Below are positions 51,412-59,943 of a stretch of 64,000 bases of DNA, one piece after another. Every line of letters starts with the position of its first letter. Position 1 is the first letter of the stretch. Made by a program: the position numbers and the translations under genes. The notes below the pieces were generated by a model, which did no database searches, was not told where the DNA came from, and worked only from the letters and a program-made list of their open reading frames with translations. Origin of the DNA: Marivirga tractuosa DSM 4126 (lineage in GTDB: Bacteria > Bacteroidota > Bacteroidia > Cytophagales > Cyclobacteriaceae); assembly GCF_000183425.1 (NCBI RefSeq), contig NC_014759.1, forward strand, positions 3,751,001-3,815,000, written 5' to 3'.

Positions 51412-52389
51412 TTGAATAAAAACCTGCTAAAAAATGAACATCTAAGAGACGTCACTTTGAGTGTGATATTCGGATTGCTTTCAACGCTTTTAGGTCTTGT
51501 CAAATTTAATATACCAGGCTTCACAGCTGCCATTAGCAGTTTGAATGAAATCCCTCTTTTGATAAGTGTTTTGTATGTTGGCAACCCTTTTTATCTCATT
51601 ATTGCTGTTGTTATTTCAGCTTTACCCACACCTGAACAAGGATCTATTTATTCGACCATATTGATGCATGCCGGAGGCTTAGCTTTCTTTGGTGCGTTTT
51701 ATCATTTAGTTATAAAGCAGTATTCAGGCTATTTAATTAAAACCATAGCGCTATGCGTTTTAGGAATTTCTATCTATTACGCAGCATTCTTAGTCCCTAT
51801 TTTTATCATCACAAATCAGCTTTTAGGATTAAATGAGACTCCATTCATTCCTTTTTATATCGAATTAAGTCAATCGCTTCATTTCGAATTTATCACTTCT
51901 TTACTTGTCGTCACCTTATTCATGGTTCAATTTAATTATAGCAAAAAGTTAAAGAAATATTCCACAGGGCTTGAAGGAATAGTAAAAGAACGAACAGAGG
52001 AACTAAGAACGACTGTGGAAGAATTAAACAGAAGTAATCAAGAACTAACTTCCTTGAATGATGGACTAGATTTGATGGTGAAAAACAGAACTGCTGAATT
52101 GGAGGAAAGAAATTACCAGCTTACAGAGTACGCATTTATTAATTCTCATCTTCTACGAGCTCCATTAGCTAGGGTTTTGGGCTTAACTGACCTCATTAGA
52201 ATGGAAAGTACGGATCCGAAGACCAAAGATCTAATGGAAAAGTTATTTAATTCCTGCGAAGAATTAGATGAAATTATAAAATTAATGAGTAACCAACTAT
52301 CAGATGGTAGCATTCTAAGTTCAAACCAAAAAGAGGAGTTGAAAAATAGAATTAATGAGATTATAGCTCAACGCGATAATTTAAATTAA
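51412..52389 (+). CDS. Membrane protein with histidine-kinase DHp segment, no ATPase
   Basis: A 325-residue protein with TTG start (51412). Five or six membrane helices (about 13-175) are followed by a coiled coil (about 185-235, 'RTEELRTTVEELNRSNQELT') and a dimerisation/phospho-acceptor-like segment 'YAFINSHLLRAPLARVLGL' with His246, as in Bacteroidota sensor kinases. The protein ends about 55 residues later ('CEELDEIIKLMSNQL...'), exactly where a HATPase_c domain would begin. No N, G1 or G2 box is present downstream, and the convergent SDR gene ends 14 bp away. It cannot phosphorylate itself; it may be a phosphotransfer partner, a decoy dimeriser or a truncated kinase. Confidence 0.82.
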   Translation: MNKNLLKNEHLRDVTLSVIFGLLSTLLGLVKFNIPGFTAAISSLNEIPLLISVLYVGNPFYLIIAVVISALPTPEQGSIYSTILMHAGGLAFFGAFYHLVIKQYSGYLIKTIALCVLGISIYYAAFLVPIFIITNQLLGLNETPFIPFYIELSQSLHFEFITSLLVVTLFMVQFNYSKKLKKYSTGLEGIVKERTEELRTTVEELNRSNQELTSLNDGLDLMVKNRTAELEERNYQLTEYAFINSHLLRAPLARVLGLTDLIRMESTDPKTKDLMEKLFNSCEELDEIIKLMSNQLSDGSILSSNQKEELKNRINEIIAQRDNLN

Positions 52390-52403
52390 ACCACTTCAAA
52401 GCC

Positions 52404-53156
52404 TCACGACTTATTAACCATTGTAGATGAAGCTTGAGCAGTTGGGAATACTAAAACATCTGCTAAATTCACATGTGCTGGTCTAGTAGCCATAAACAAA
52501 ATCAAATCTGCAATATCTTCTGCTTTCAAAGCATCAAAGCCCTCATAAACTGTTTTGCTGCGATCCTCATCTCCCTTGAATCGCACCAAGGAAAATTCTG
52601 TCTCCACTAATCCAGGAGCAACTTGCGAAACTTTAATTCCATATTTATTCAAATCCATCCGCATTGAACTATTTAAAGCATCCACTGCATGCTTGGAAGC
52701 ACAATAGACATTGCCGTTAGGATAAGCTTCTTTCCCAGCGACAGAACCTATATTAATGATGTGCCCTGCCTTTTGAGCAACCATTTTTTCAATAATTGGC
52801 TGAGAAACATATAACAATCCTTTCACATTGATATCAATCATAGCTTCCCAATCTTCCATATTGCCATTTTCGATTGAAGCCAGACCATGTGCGTTTCCTG
52901 CATTGTTTACTAAAAGATCGATATTCTCCCAGTCTTTGGGTAGGCTTTCGATAGCCTTCAAAACAGCTTTTTGGTCACGTACATCAAAATTCAGTGTATG
53001 AATTTCCGTATATTTTTCTAACTCGTTTTTTAATTCAACTAGTCTTTCTTGCCTTCTACCTGTTGCAATTATCCTAAATCCGTTTTGACCTAAAAGTAAA
53101 GCAGTGGCTTGACCAATACCTGATGTTGCGCCTGTTATAAATGCTGTTTTTTTCAT
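52404..53156 (-). CDS. Short-chain dehydrogenase/reductase
   Basis: A 250-residue classical SDR. The cofactor motif 'TGATSGIG' (8-15) with 'GRRQERL' indicates NADP preference; 'NNAGNAHG', catalytic Ser138, Tyr151 and Lys155 ('YCASK') are intact. It resembles YdfG-type 3-hydroxyacid/serine dehydrogenases by overall length and the 'PGLVETEFS' segment. The substrate is not defined. The CACAGAA repeat array lies just upstream. Confidence 0.93.
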   Translation of the reverse strand: MKKTAFITGATSGIGQATALLLGQNGFRIIATGRRQERLVELKNELEKYTEIHTLNFDVRDQKAVLKAIESLPKDWENIDLLVNNAGNAHGLASIENGNMEDWEAMIDINVKGLLYVSQPIIEKMVAQKAGHIINIGSVAGKEAYPNGNVYCASKHAVDALNSSMRMDLNKYGIKVSQVAPGLVETEFSLVRFKGDEDRSKTVYEGFDALKAEDIADLILFMATRPAHVNLADVLVFPTAQASSTMVNKS

Positions 53157-53184
53157 AGTTTTTCTTTTATCACTTTAATTCTCT

Positions 53185-53210
53185 CACAGAATGCACAGAA
53201 GGTCACAGAA
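53185..53210. repeat. Three CACAGAA copies upstream of SDR gene
   Basis: CACAGAA occurs at 53185, 53194 and 53204 with a 9-10 bp period. Related CACAGAA words occur at 54317, 54978 and 54997, within 2 kb. Confidence 0.5.
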
Positions 53211-53228
53211 AGAATTTTAAATTATGAT

Positions 53229-53549
53229 TTATTTGAGTTTAAATAGATACATTAAATTATCATTTAGTGTTTTACGGAGTTTAGCATCTAACTCGCCAAT
53301 TTCACCAAGGATTAAATTTTTATGGAGAGTGACAATTTTGGACAATCTCAAAACAGATGTTTTTTTCAATCCATTAATACTAGATGGTTCAAGTAGAATG
53401 TCTGACTTTTCCGTCCAATTGAGTTGTGTAGAAATAAAAGCTAAAATGATATCTGATTCTTTATTTACTAAAATTATTGCTGGACGTATTTTGCTGCCTT
53501 TTAGATCAGTAAAAGGAAATGGAACCAAGACAATTTTGCCTTTTTTCAT
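53229..53549 (-). CDS. MazF/PemK-family toxin
   Basis: A 106-residue protein of the MazF/PemK mRNA-interferase fold: 'GKIVLVPFPFTDLKGSKIRPAIILV' (split: GKIVLVPFPFTD / LKGSKIRPAIILV) is the family opening, with the conserved Arg21/Pro22 pair in 'KIRPAIIL'. The later 'TSVLRLSKIVTLHKNLILGEIG' (split: TSVLRLSKIVTLH / KNLILGEIG) supplies the Ser/Thr site. It should cleave mRNA unless bound by the antitoxin. Its start overlaps the antitoxin's stop by 4 bp. The opposite-strand frame at 53224-53559 is a shadow. Confidence 0.9.
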   Translation of the reverse strand: MKKGKIVLVPFPFTDLKGSKIRPAIILVNKESDIILAFISTQLNWTEKSDILLEPSSINGLKKTSVLRLSKIVTLHKNLILGEIGELDAKLRKTLNDNLMYLFKLK

Positions 53550-53773
53550 TTATACTTAATTTTCAGATCTTCTACTGTATATAAATCTTCTTCCTCTTCC
53601 AGAAAGTGATAGGTTTGAGATTGATTTGCTAATTGAGTCAAGCCATTTTGCAGCGTATCTTCTTCATACTTTTTCAGAATGTAGCTGGCAAAATCTTTGA
53701 CTTCTTGGATTTTTTCGTCAGACATTTTATCTAAAATATCAACTGTGTCTTGAATTAAATTAGCTTTTTCCAT
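53546..53773 (-). CDS. Antitoxin of the MazF-like pair
   Basis: A 75-residue acidic protein encoded just before the MazF-like toxin, with a 4-bp overlap. The N-terminal helices 'TVDILDKMSDEKIQEVKDFA' and 'SYILKKYEED' resemble DUF2281-type antitoxins rather than an AbrB-type MazE. The acidic C-terminus 'FLEEEEDLYTVEDLKIKY' is suited to wrap the toxin. Such antitoxins usually repress their own promoter with the toxin. Confidence 0.82.
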   Translation of the reverse strand: MEKANLIQDTVDILDKMSDEKIQEVKDFASYILKKYEEDTLQNGLTQLANQSQTYHFLEEEEDLYTVEDLKIKYK

Positions 53774-53853
53774 TTGTTTTATTGTTAATGGGTTATGAAA
53801 TATATAAACAAAATCATAAGAATGAAAATTCGATTAAGTAGGCTTTAATTAGC

Positions 53854-54231
53854 TTAATTAATAATCCTCACCAAGCTTTCGTTATCCACTAGTTTTGAAA
53901 CGTTGAAGTTAACTAATAAGCCTAATTTTTTGTCTGATAATTTGAGGTAGGAAAGTAGTTGTTTTTTATGGACATTATGTAGAAATTCTACTGATTTGAT
54001 TTCTATTATAATATTATTCTCAACTATTATATCAATTCTATAGCCTAGTTCTAATTTTGTGCCTTTGTATATAACGGGTAAACCTACCTGACTTCTTGCC
54101 TTTAATCCCATTTGATGTAATTCGAACATTAGAGTGGCTTCATACACATGTTCTAATAATCCTGGCTCTAGTTCTTTAAATACGGTATATATGGCACCTT
54201 TTATTTGGTAGGTCAAGTCGTTTAAACTCAT
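53854..54231 (-). CDS. GxxExxY protein
   Basis: A 125-residue member of the GxxExxY family (PF13366 type). The name-giving motif is 'GLLEHVY' (about 24-30), and 'LGYRIDIIVENNIIIEIKSVE' (split: LGYRIDIIVEN / NIIIEIKSVE) has the D...E-x-K pattern of a PD-(D/E)xK nuclease-like fold. The end 'LGLLVNFNVSKLVDNESLVRI' (split: LGLLVNFNVSK / LVDNESLVRI) is typical. Function is unproven. It lies between the toxin-antitoxin pair and ruvC. Confidence 0.92.
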   Translation of the reverse strand: MSLNDLTYQIKGAIYTVFKELEPGLLEHVYEATLMFELHQMGLKARSQVGLPVIYKGTKLELGYRIDIIVENNIIIEIKSVEFLHNVHKKQLLSYLKLSDKKLGLLVNFNVSKLVDNESLVRIIN

Positions 54232-54342
54232 TGGGGTTGGTTTTAAGGTTGAAATTAATTTAAGGGAATGAAGGAACTAGAATCTTGAGAAATGAAATCT
54301 ACTCTATGGGATTGCTCACAGAAGAACACATTAAATCTGAGC

Positions 54343-54374
54343 TTGTCAACCTGGCAACATGTAAACTTGTTAAC
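54343..54374 (-). repeat. Four 8-bp tandem units starting after ruvC stop
   Basis: Read on the minus strand directly after the TAG stop of ruvC: GTTAACAA, GTTTACAT, GTTGCCAG, GTTGACAA. All fit GTTnnCnn. The same architecture follows polA at 55082-55113. Confidence 0.75.
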
Positions 54375-54923
54375 CTATTTTTTAACTCTACTAGGATTAT
54401 CGTTGATGAAGGCTTTCCAACTTTTAGGGCCACTAGCTGTTTTTCCTCCTTGGAAGTGATGACAGACTGCCACTCCTAATGCATCTGTTGCATCTAATAG
54501 TTTAGGAATTTCCTTTATGCCTAATAAAGTTTTTAGCATTTCAGCGACTTGCTCTTTGGAGGCGTTACCATTACCCGTAACAGACTGCTTTACTTTTTTG
54601 GGTGCGTATTCCGAGATGGGTAAATCTAACCTTAGAGCAGCTGCCATAGCCACTCCTTGAGCCCTTCCCAATTTCAACATGGATTGTATGTTTTTACCAT
54701 AAAAGGGTGCTTCCAAAGCAACTTCATCTGGAGCATAATCTTCAATTAAGCTCGTTACACGATCAAAGATTTTACGTAATTTAATTTCGTGATTAGCGTA
54801 TTTTGATAAGTGAATTACACCGTATTGAAGCATAGACATTTTATTGCCTGTTATTTGAATAACCCCATATCCCATAACCGAAGTACCTGGATCAAGCCCT
54901 AAAATGATTTTGTCTTTAGGCAT
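54375..54923 (-). CDS. ruvC: Holliday junction resolvase RuvC
   Basis: A 182-residue RuvC from ATG 54923 ('[14 protein letters not shown]'). A GTG at 54980 would add 19 unusual residues that read through a CACAGAA repeat, so the ATG is preferred. The four catalytic acids are Asp11 ('LDPGT'), Glu71 ('ALEAPF'), Asp144 and Asp147 ('[11 protein letters not shown]'), matching D7, E66, D138 and D141 of E. coli RuvC. It cuts Holliday junctions with RuvAB, whose genes are elsewhere. The stop is immediately followed by the 8-bp tandem repeat. Confidence 0.96.
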   Translation of the reverse strand: MPKDKIILGLDPGTSVMGYGVIQITGNKMSMLQYGVIHLSKYANHEIKLRKIFDRVTSLIEDYAPDEVALEAPFYGKNIQSMLKLGRAQGVAMAAALRLDLPISEYAPKKVKQSVTGNGNASKEQVAEMLKTLLGIKEIPKLLDATDALGVAVCHHFQGGKTASGPKSWKAFINDNPSRVKK

Positions 54924-55081
54924 ATGTTTTTTAATCTCTTTATTGCTATTTGCTTGTAAGTCCTCTTGTGTTTTGCTCACAGAAACCCCAGAATTACACA
55001 GAAAGTGGAATTAATCTATCAATCTTATATCAATCTATTATTTCCACTTTTTCCACCAATTTATTTCAACTCTTCAAAAAC

Positions 55082-55113
55082 TTGACAACACGATAACTTG
55101 CAAACCTGATAAC
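55082..55113 (-). repeat. Four 8-bp tandem units starting after polA stop
   Basis: Read on the minus strand directly after the TAG stop of polA: GTTATCAG, GTTTGCAA, GTTATCGT, GTTGTCAA, then a partial GTTTTTGA. All fit GTTnnCnn with period 8, like the array after ruvC. Confidence 0.75.
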
Positions 55114-57924
55114 CTAGTGCGCCTCACTCCAATTATCAGCTATACCAACCCCGATTTCCATAGGAACATCTAATTCCATGGCATTTTTCATGAGGTCTAC
55201 TACTTTATCTTTGAGCTTATCAATTTCGTCTTTATGTGCATCGAAAATCAATTCATCATGCACCTGCATAATCATTTTGGATTTTAAATTTTCCTTTTCC
55301 ATCCATTTATGAATATTGATCATGGCAATTTTTATCATATCTGCAGCACTTCCTTGTATTGGAGCATTTATAGCATTTCTCTCTGCATATCCTCTAATGG
55401 TCTGATTTCTAGAATTAATATCTCTTAACCACCTTTTTCTTCCCAAAATAGTCGTTACGTATTCGTTAGCTCTTGCATCTTCTTTGACTTTTTCCATATA
55501 ATCATGTACCCTAGGAAACTCTTTAAAGTATGCCTTGATAATATCGGAAGCCTCTGTTCTTGAAATATTGAGGTTTTGAGCTAATCCAAATGCTGATATT
55601 CCATAAATGATTCCGAAGTTTACTTCCTTAGCTTTTCTCCTCATTCCAGGATCCACATCATCTAAATCTACTCCAAATACCTTGGCGGCAGTAGTAGCAT
55701 GAATATCTCTACCATTTTTAAAGGCTTCCATCATGGCTTCATCTTGTGAGAATGCTGCCATAATGCGTAATTCTATTTGAGAATAATCGGCAGCCATCAG
55801 TTGATAATTTTCATCTCTAGGAACAAAAGCTTTTCTAATCAATCGACCTTTTTCCGTGCGGATGGGGATATTTTGTAAGTTTGGATTATTGGAACTTAAT
55901 CTACCAGTAGCAGCAACCGCTTGGCGATAATCCGTGTGAACTCTTCCATCCTTTTTACTGATCAATTTTGGAAGAGCATCTACATAGGTCGATTTCAATT
56001 TTTGATACTCTCTGAATTCTAAAATCTTATCCGCTATTTCATGTTCATTGGCTAGTTTAGATAATATTTCCTCTCCAGTAGCGTATTGTCCTGTTTTGGT
56101 CTTCTTAGGTTTATCAACCAGTTTCATTTTATCGAAAAGAATCTCGCCCAATTGCTTTGGTGAGGCTATATTGAATTCCTGACCTGCTAGTTCAAAAATC
56201 TTCTCCTGTGCCTCTAAAGCAGCGGTTTCTAATTCTTTTGACATCTTTGAAAGCGCATCTTTGTCAATTTTAACTCCTTCATACTCCATTTCAGCCAAAA
56301 CGTAGGAAAGTGGCTCTTCCACATCATGAAGCAAACTTTCAAGATTGTTTTCTTTGATTTCCTTTTCTAAAATATGCTTTAATTGTAAGGTGATATCGGC
56401 ATCCTCCCCAGCATATTCTACAACATCCTCCACTGGAACATCTCGCATATTTCCCTGCTTAACTCCTTTTTTACCAATTAGATCGGTAATGGAAACTGGA
56501 CTGTAGTTCAAGTAATTCTCAGCCATTACATCCATATTATGACGCGTTTCAGGATCCAAAAGATAATGAGCCAGCATTGTATCAAACATCTTACCTTGCA
56601 CTCTGACACCATAATTTCGCATTACCTGAATGTCATATTTCAGATTTTGTCCAATTTTCGTGATGTCTTCATTCTCTAACACTTCCTTGAATTCATCAGC
56701 TATTTTTTGAGCTTCTTTTTGATCCGCTGGAAATGGAACATAATAAGCTTCACCCGCTACATAAGAGAAAGCTAACCCAACTAATTCTGCATCAGTGGGT
56801 TCCAAATCAGTGGTTTCAGTATCAAAACAAAATTCATCCTGAATGGACAAATAAGTTATTAAATCCTCCCTTAATTCAGGTGTATCAATTAAATGATATT
56901 GATGCTTTGTATTAGCTAAGGTTCTTCTTTCTTCTGGCTCTTCTTCTTTTTGTGCTGCTTCTTCTGGTGTATCTGTAAACATAGACATTTGAGCAGGGTC
57001 AACCTTAGCCGAAGATTTGGATGGAGCACTTGGCTCTTCTCCCAACACCCGTTTCATGATGGTCCTGAACTCCAGTTCCTCAAATAATTCCCGTAGAGCT
57101 TCTTCATTTGGTTCATCCAAAACCAATTTATCAGGCTCATAAGCCAGAGGTACGTCTACTTTTATTGTAGCTAGTTTCTTTGAAAGCAGAGCCTGTTCTT
57201 TATTGGCTTCCACTTTCTCTTTCATCTTTCCTTTAAGTTCATCAGTGTGTTCCAGCAGTCCTTCCACTGAACCATATTGCTTTAAGAATTTTATAGCAGT
57301 TTTAGCTCCAACACCCGGGATTCCTGGAATATTATCCACTGCGTCACCTTGTAAACCCAAAATATCGATTACTTGCTCAACTCTGTCTATATCAAATTTC
57401 TTTTTAACTTCCTCAACACCTAGTACATCTACTCCATTACCCATAAACGCAGGTTTGTAAAGGAATACATTTTCAGTAACCATTTGAGCATAATCCTTAT
57501 CGGGCGTCATCATATAAACCTTAAAACCATCTTCACCTGCTTGCTTGGCTATCGTACCGATAATATCATCTGCTTCAAACCCATCCATAATCAAGACAGG
57601 AATATTAAATGCCTCCACTATTTTCTTCACATAAGGAATAGCTACACGGATATCCTCTGGCTGCTCTTCTCTTTGTGCTTTGTAAGCAGGGAATTCTTCA
57701 TGGCGAAATGTTGGAGCTGATGTGTCAAAGGCTACACCAATATGTGTTGGTTTCTCCTTCTTCAATATTTCTAAGAGGCTGTTGGTAAAGCCTAAAGCAG
57801 CGCCAGTATTCATCCCTTTTGAATTGATTCTTGGGGTTTTGCTAAAAGCAAAGTGCGCACGGTAAATTAGCGCCATTGCATCAAGAAGGAATAATTTTTT
57901 ATCTGATTCGGGTGTATTGCTCAT
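55114..57924 (-). CDS. polA: DNA polymerase I
   Basis: A 936-residue three-domain Pol I. The 5'-3' flap nuclease domain (about 1-300) has 'FLLDAMALIYRAHFAF', 'MDGFEADDIIGTIAKQ' and 'GVGAKTAIKFLKQYGS'. The 3'-5' proofreading domain (about 340-530) keeps 'FDTETTDLEP', 'NLKYDIQVM' and 'YAGEDADIT', so proofreading should be active. The polymerase domain has motif A 'DYSQIELRIMA', the O-helix 'RRKAKEVNFGIIYG' and motif C 'QVHDE'. It replaces RNA primers and fills repair gaps. A near-consensus -7 box TACCTTTA lies upstream on the minus strand (57963-57956). Confidence 0.97.
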   Translation of the reverse strand: MSNTPESDKKLFLLDAMALIYRAHFAFSKTPRINSKGMNTGAALGFTNSLLEILKKEKPTHIGVAFDTSAPTFRHEEFPAYKAQREEQPEDIRVAIPYVKKIVEAFNIPVLIMDGFEADDIIGTIAKQAGEDGFKVYMMTPDKDYAQMVTENVFLYKPAFMGNGVDVLGVEEVKKKFDIDRVEQVIDILGLQGDAVDNIPGIPGVGAKTAIKFLKQYGSVEGLLEHTDELKGKMKEKVEANKEQALLSKKLATIKVDVPLAYEPDKLVLDEPNEEALRELFEELEFRTIMKRVLGEEPSAPSKSSAKVDPAQMSMFTDTPEEAAQKEEEPEERRTLANTKHQYHLIDTPELREDLITYLSIQDEFCFDTETTDLEPTDAELVGLAFSYVAGEAYYVPFPADQKEAQKIADEFKEVLENEDITKIGQNLKYDIQVMRNYGVRVQGKMFDTMLAHYLLDPETRHNMDVMAENYLNYSPVSITDLIGKKGVKQGNMRDVPVEDVVEYAGEDADITLQLKHILEKEIKENNLESLLHDVEEPLSYVLAEMEYEGVKIDKDALSKMSKELETAALEAQEKIFELAGQEFNIASPKQLGEILFDKMKLVDKPKKTKTGQYATGEEILSKLANEHEIADKILEFREYQKLKSTYVDALPKLISKKDGRVHTDYRQAVAATGRLSSNNPNLQNIPIRTEKGRLIRKAFVPRDENYQLMAADYSQIELRIMAAFSQDEAMMEAFKNGRDIHATTAAKVFGVDLDDVDPGMRRKAKEVNFGIIYGISAFGLAQNLNISRTEASDIIKAYFKEFPRVHDYMEKVKEDARANEYVTTILGRKRWLRDINSRNQTIRGYAERNAINAPIQGSAADMIKIAMINIHKWMEKENLKSKMIMQVHDELIFDAHKDEIDKLKDKVVDLMKNAMELDVPMEIGVGIADNWSEAH

Positions 57925-58040
57925 TTGTAATTTGATTCTGAAGTTAAACAGATTTTAAAGGTAGAAAATCTTTAGGCTTTTTGGAATGTTGAAGTCTTTT
58001 TAAAATTGTAAATTGTCTGCTATTAAATTTTAAAATAAGT

Positions 58041-58973
58041 ATGAAAAAAATAATTCATCTGATTGTTATCGTATTATTTCTATTTAGTTGTTCTGCACAA
58101 ACTCAAACGGGACTTGAACCTCATGAAGGAAAAGTTGAGGTAGAAGGTGGAGAGATTTGGTATAAAGTAATGGGGGAAGGAGAGGGGATTCCGATTCTAA
58201 CATTGCATGGTGGGCCTGGTGGAACCCATCGTTATTTTTATCAATTGAGTCCTCAAACAGATAAAAGATCATTAATATTATTTGATCAGTTAGGAGGCGG
58301 TAGATCCGATTATCATAATGATACTACTTTGATGACTGTAGATCATTTTGTGGAGCAGGTAAAAACATTAAAGGACAGTTTAGGTTTGGAGGAATTTTAT
58401 CTGCTAGGCCATTCTTGGGGAGGTGCATTGGCGGTAGAGTATTACCTAAAATACCCAGGGGGAATTAAAGGAATGATATTGAGTAGCCCCTTGATCAGTA
58501 CTCCTAGATGGGAAGCAGATGCAGACACTTTAATCAAAACACTACCCGAAGATATGCAAGCAATTATTAAGAATGCAAATGAAACAGGTGAATATGATTC
58601 AGAAGAGTATCAAAAAGCAGATGCCTATTATTGGAGTCGGTTTGGTTTAAGAACTGCTAAAAATGAGCATCCTCTAGATTCTGTTGAAGTTACGGGGAAT
58701 GGAATAATTTATAATTATATGTGGGGTCCAAGTGAATTTAGGTGTACAGGAACATTGAAAGATTTTGACAGAACTGAAAGTATGAGGAAAATTTCTGTAC
58801 CTACACTTTTTGTAACTGGCGAATATGATGAAGCTCGTCCGCAGACTGTCCAATCTTTCAGTGACAAAGTTCCTAATTCAGAATTTGAGATTATAGAAGG
58901 CGCAGGGCACTCAACTTTAAATGATAATCAGGAAGGATATAATAAAATTTTAAAAGAATTTTTGAAAGAGTAG
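58041..58973 (+). CDS. Exported alpha/beta hydrolase, proline iminopeptidase-like
   Basis: A 310-residue S33-type hydrolase with a lipoprotein signal ('VLFLFSC', Cys17). 'LTLHGGPGGTHRYF' (53-66) is the oxyanion region typical of proline iminopeptidases, 'GHSWGGAL' carries the nucleophile Ser125, and 'VTGEYDEARP' and 'IEGAGHSTLND' hold the acid and His. It probably removes N-terminal proline or related residues from peptides in the periplasm. It is monocistronic and ends at a perfect hairpin. Confidence 0.9.
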   Translation: MKKIIHLIVIVLFLFSCSAQTQTGLEPHEGKVEVEGGEIWYKVMGEGEGIPILTLHGGPGGTHRYFYQLSPQTDKRSLILFDQLGGGRSDYHNDTTLMTVDHFVEQVKTLKDSLGLEEFYLLGHSWGGALAVEYYLKYPGGIKGMILSSPLISTPRWEADADTLIKTLPEDMQAIIKNANETGEYDSEEYQKADAYYWSRFGLRTAKNEHPLDSVEVTGNGIIYNYMWGPSEFRCTGTLKDFDRTESMRKISVPTLFVTGEYDEARPQTVQSFSDKVPNSEFEIIEGAGHSTLNDNQEGYNKILKEFLKE

Positions 58974-58977
58974 AAAA

Positions 58978-59001
58978 TGTCCTGAGTTTATACTCAGGAC
59001 A
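58978..59001. terminator. Bidirectional terminator between convergent genes
   Basis: TGTCCTGAGT and ACTCAGGACA form a perfect 10-bp stem with a TTAT loop, between the hydrolase stop (58973) and the Usp stop (59015). Confidence 0.85.
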
Positions 59002-59014
59002 GAAAATTTGTTTA

Positions 59015-59860
59015 TTAATCAGCTATTTTTAAAGTTAGAACTGGTCTTTTAGAATGGTTTACCACATCCTCAGCAATACTTCCACTAAGTAAATGCATCA
59101 AACCTTTTCTACCGTGTGTGCCCATGGCAATCAAATCAATATTGTTGTCTTTAGCAAATTCTAAAATTCCTTCTTCTTCGTTTATGCCATTATGAATATG
59201 CTTCTCAGCCTCCAAGCCATTATTTTTCATATATTCATCCATTCGCTTGTAGGTGGTAGTTGATGATTCGAAATTATTCGGAGTATTTATTTTTAGAAGG
59301 TGAATCTTAGCATAAGATAAATGTGCAATTTCTTTCATCTTAGCTGCTAATTCTTTGTCATCACTCTTCAACGAAGTGGCAAAAACAACATTGTCAATGT
59401 TAGCTAAACTTATTTCTTCTTTTAAGGTCAGAACAGGGCATTTAGCATTTCTTACTACTTTCTCGGCATTAGAACCAATTAAAATTTCATCTACTCCACT
59501 ACTACCGCTTGTTCCCATTACTACTAATTCAGGCTCATATTCATTGATGATGCTAGAAATATTGTAATAGGTATTTCCAGCTTTTAATTCGGTCTTTAGA
59601 TTAACATCTTCTAAAAGCTCATCATTTCTAAGTTCTTTCAATTTTTTCTTGCCTTGTTCAATCATTTTCATCACGAAAACACCTTCCATTCCATCAACAT
59701 TAGTTGCTTCTCCCATAGTATTAAAGGAAGTTTGGCCTGGAATTTCTACAACATGCAAGAGTGTTAATTCAGCATCCGTTTTTTTTGCAATCTCTGCAGC
59801 TAATTTCAATGCGTATTTAGCTTGATCTGAAAAGTCGGTTGGAACCAATATTTTTTTCAT
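59015..59860 (-). CDS. Universal stress protein, tandem UspA domains
   Basis: A 281-residue protein with two Usp domains. Both keep the ATP-binding motif: 'GTSGSSGVDEILIGS' in the first and 'GTHGRKGLMHLLSGS' in the second, unlike the paralogue at 40328-41251 whose first domain is degenerate. The expected role is stress survival through ATP-dependent dimer interactions. It is monocistronic. Confidence 0.93.
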   Translation of the reverse strand: MKKILVPTDFSDQAKYALKLAAEIAKKTDAELTLLHVVEIPGQTSFNTMGEATNVDGMEGVFVMKMIEQGKKKLKELRNDELLEDVNLKTELKAGNTYYNISSIINEYEPELVVMGTSGSSGVDEILIGSNAEKVVRNAKCPVLTLKEEISLANIDNVVFATSLKSDDKELAAKMKEIAHLSYAKIHLLKINTPNNFESSTTTYKRMDEYMKNNGLEAEKHIHNGINEEEGILEFAKDNNIDLIAMGTHGRKGLMHLLSGSIAEDVVNHSKRPVLTLKIAD

Positions 59861-59943
59861 AGTGATATAGTTTTCGATTATTGTTCAATTAAATATACGA
59901 ATCTTATGCTAAAATGATGGGGAAAGTACTATAAAATATGGTA

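Larger units (their letters stand above)
54312..54984. repeat. 12-bp direct repeat flanking ruvC
   Basis: TTGCTCACAGAA occurs at 54312-54323 and 54973-54984, on either side of the ruvC gene. The coordinates span both copies with ruvC between. The right copy forms the GTG codon that begins the longer possible ruvC frame. Confidence 0.5.

Noticed and set aside
53185..53210. A CRISPR array
   Set aside because: Units are 7 bp with 2-3 bp between; there are no spacers and no cas genes.
53224..53559. 111-codon plus-strand frame
   Set aside because: It is the mirror of the MazF-like toxin, whose minus-strand reading has clear family motifs and an antitoxin partner.
54285..54479. 64-codon plus-strand frame near ruvC
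   Set aside because: Its first half is translated tandem repeat and its second half is antisense to the ruvC C-terminus.
52404..55113. A new defence island (toxin-antitoxin, GxxExxY, repeats)
   Set aside because: The toxin-antitoxin pair is ordinary and the neighbours are housekeeping genes (SDR, ruvC, polA). No nuclease-helicase or sensor-effector set is present.
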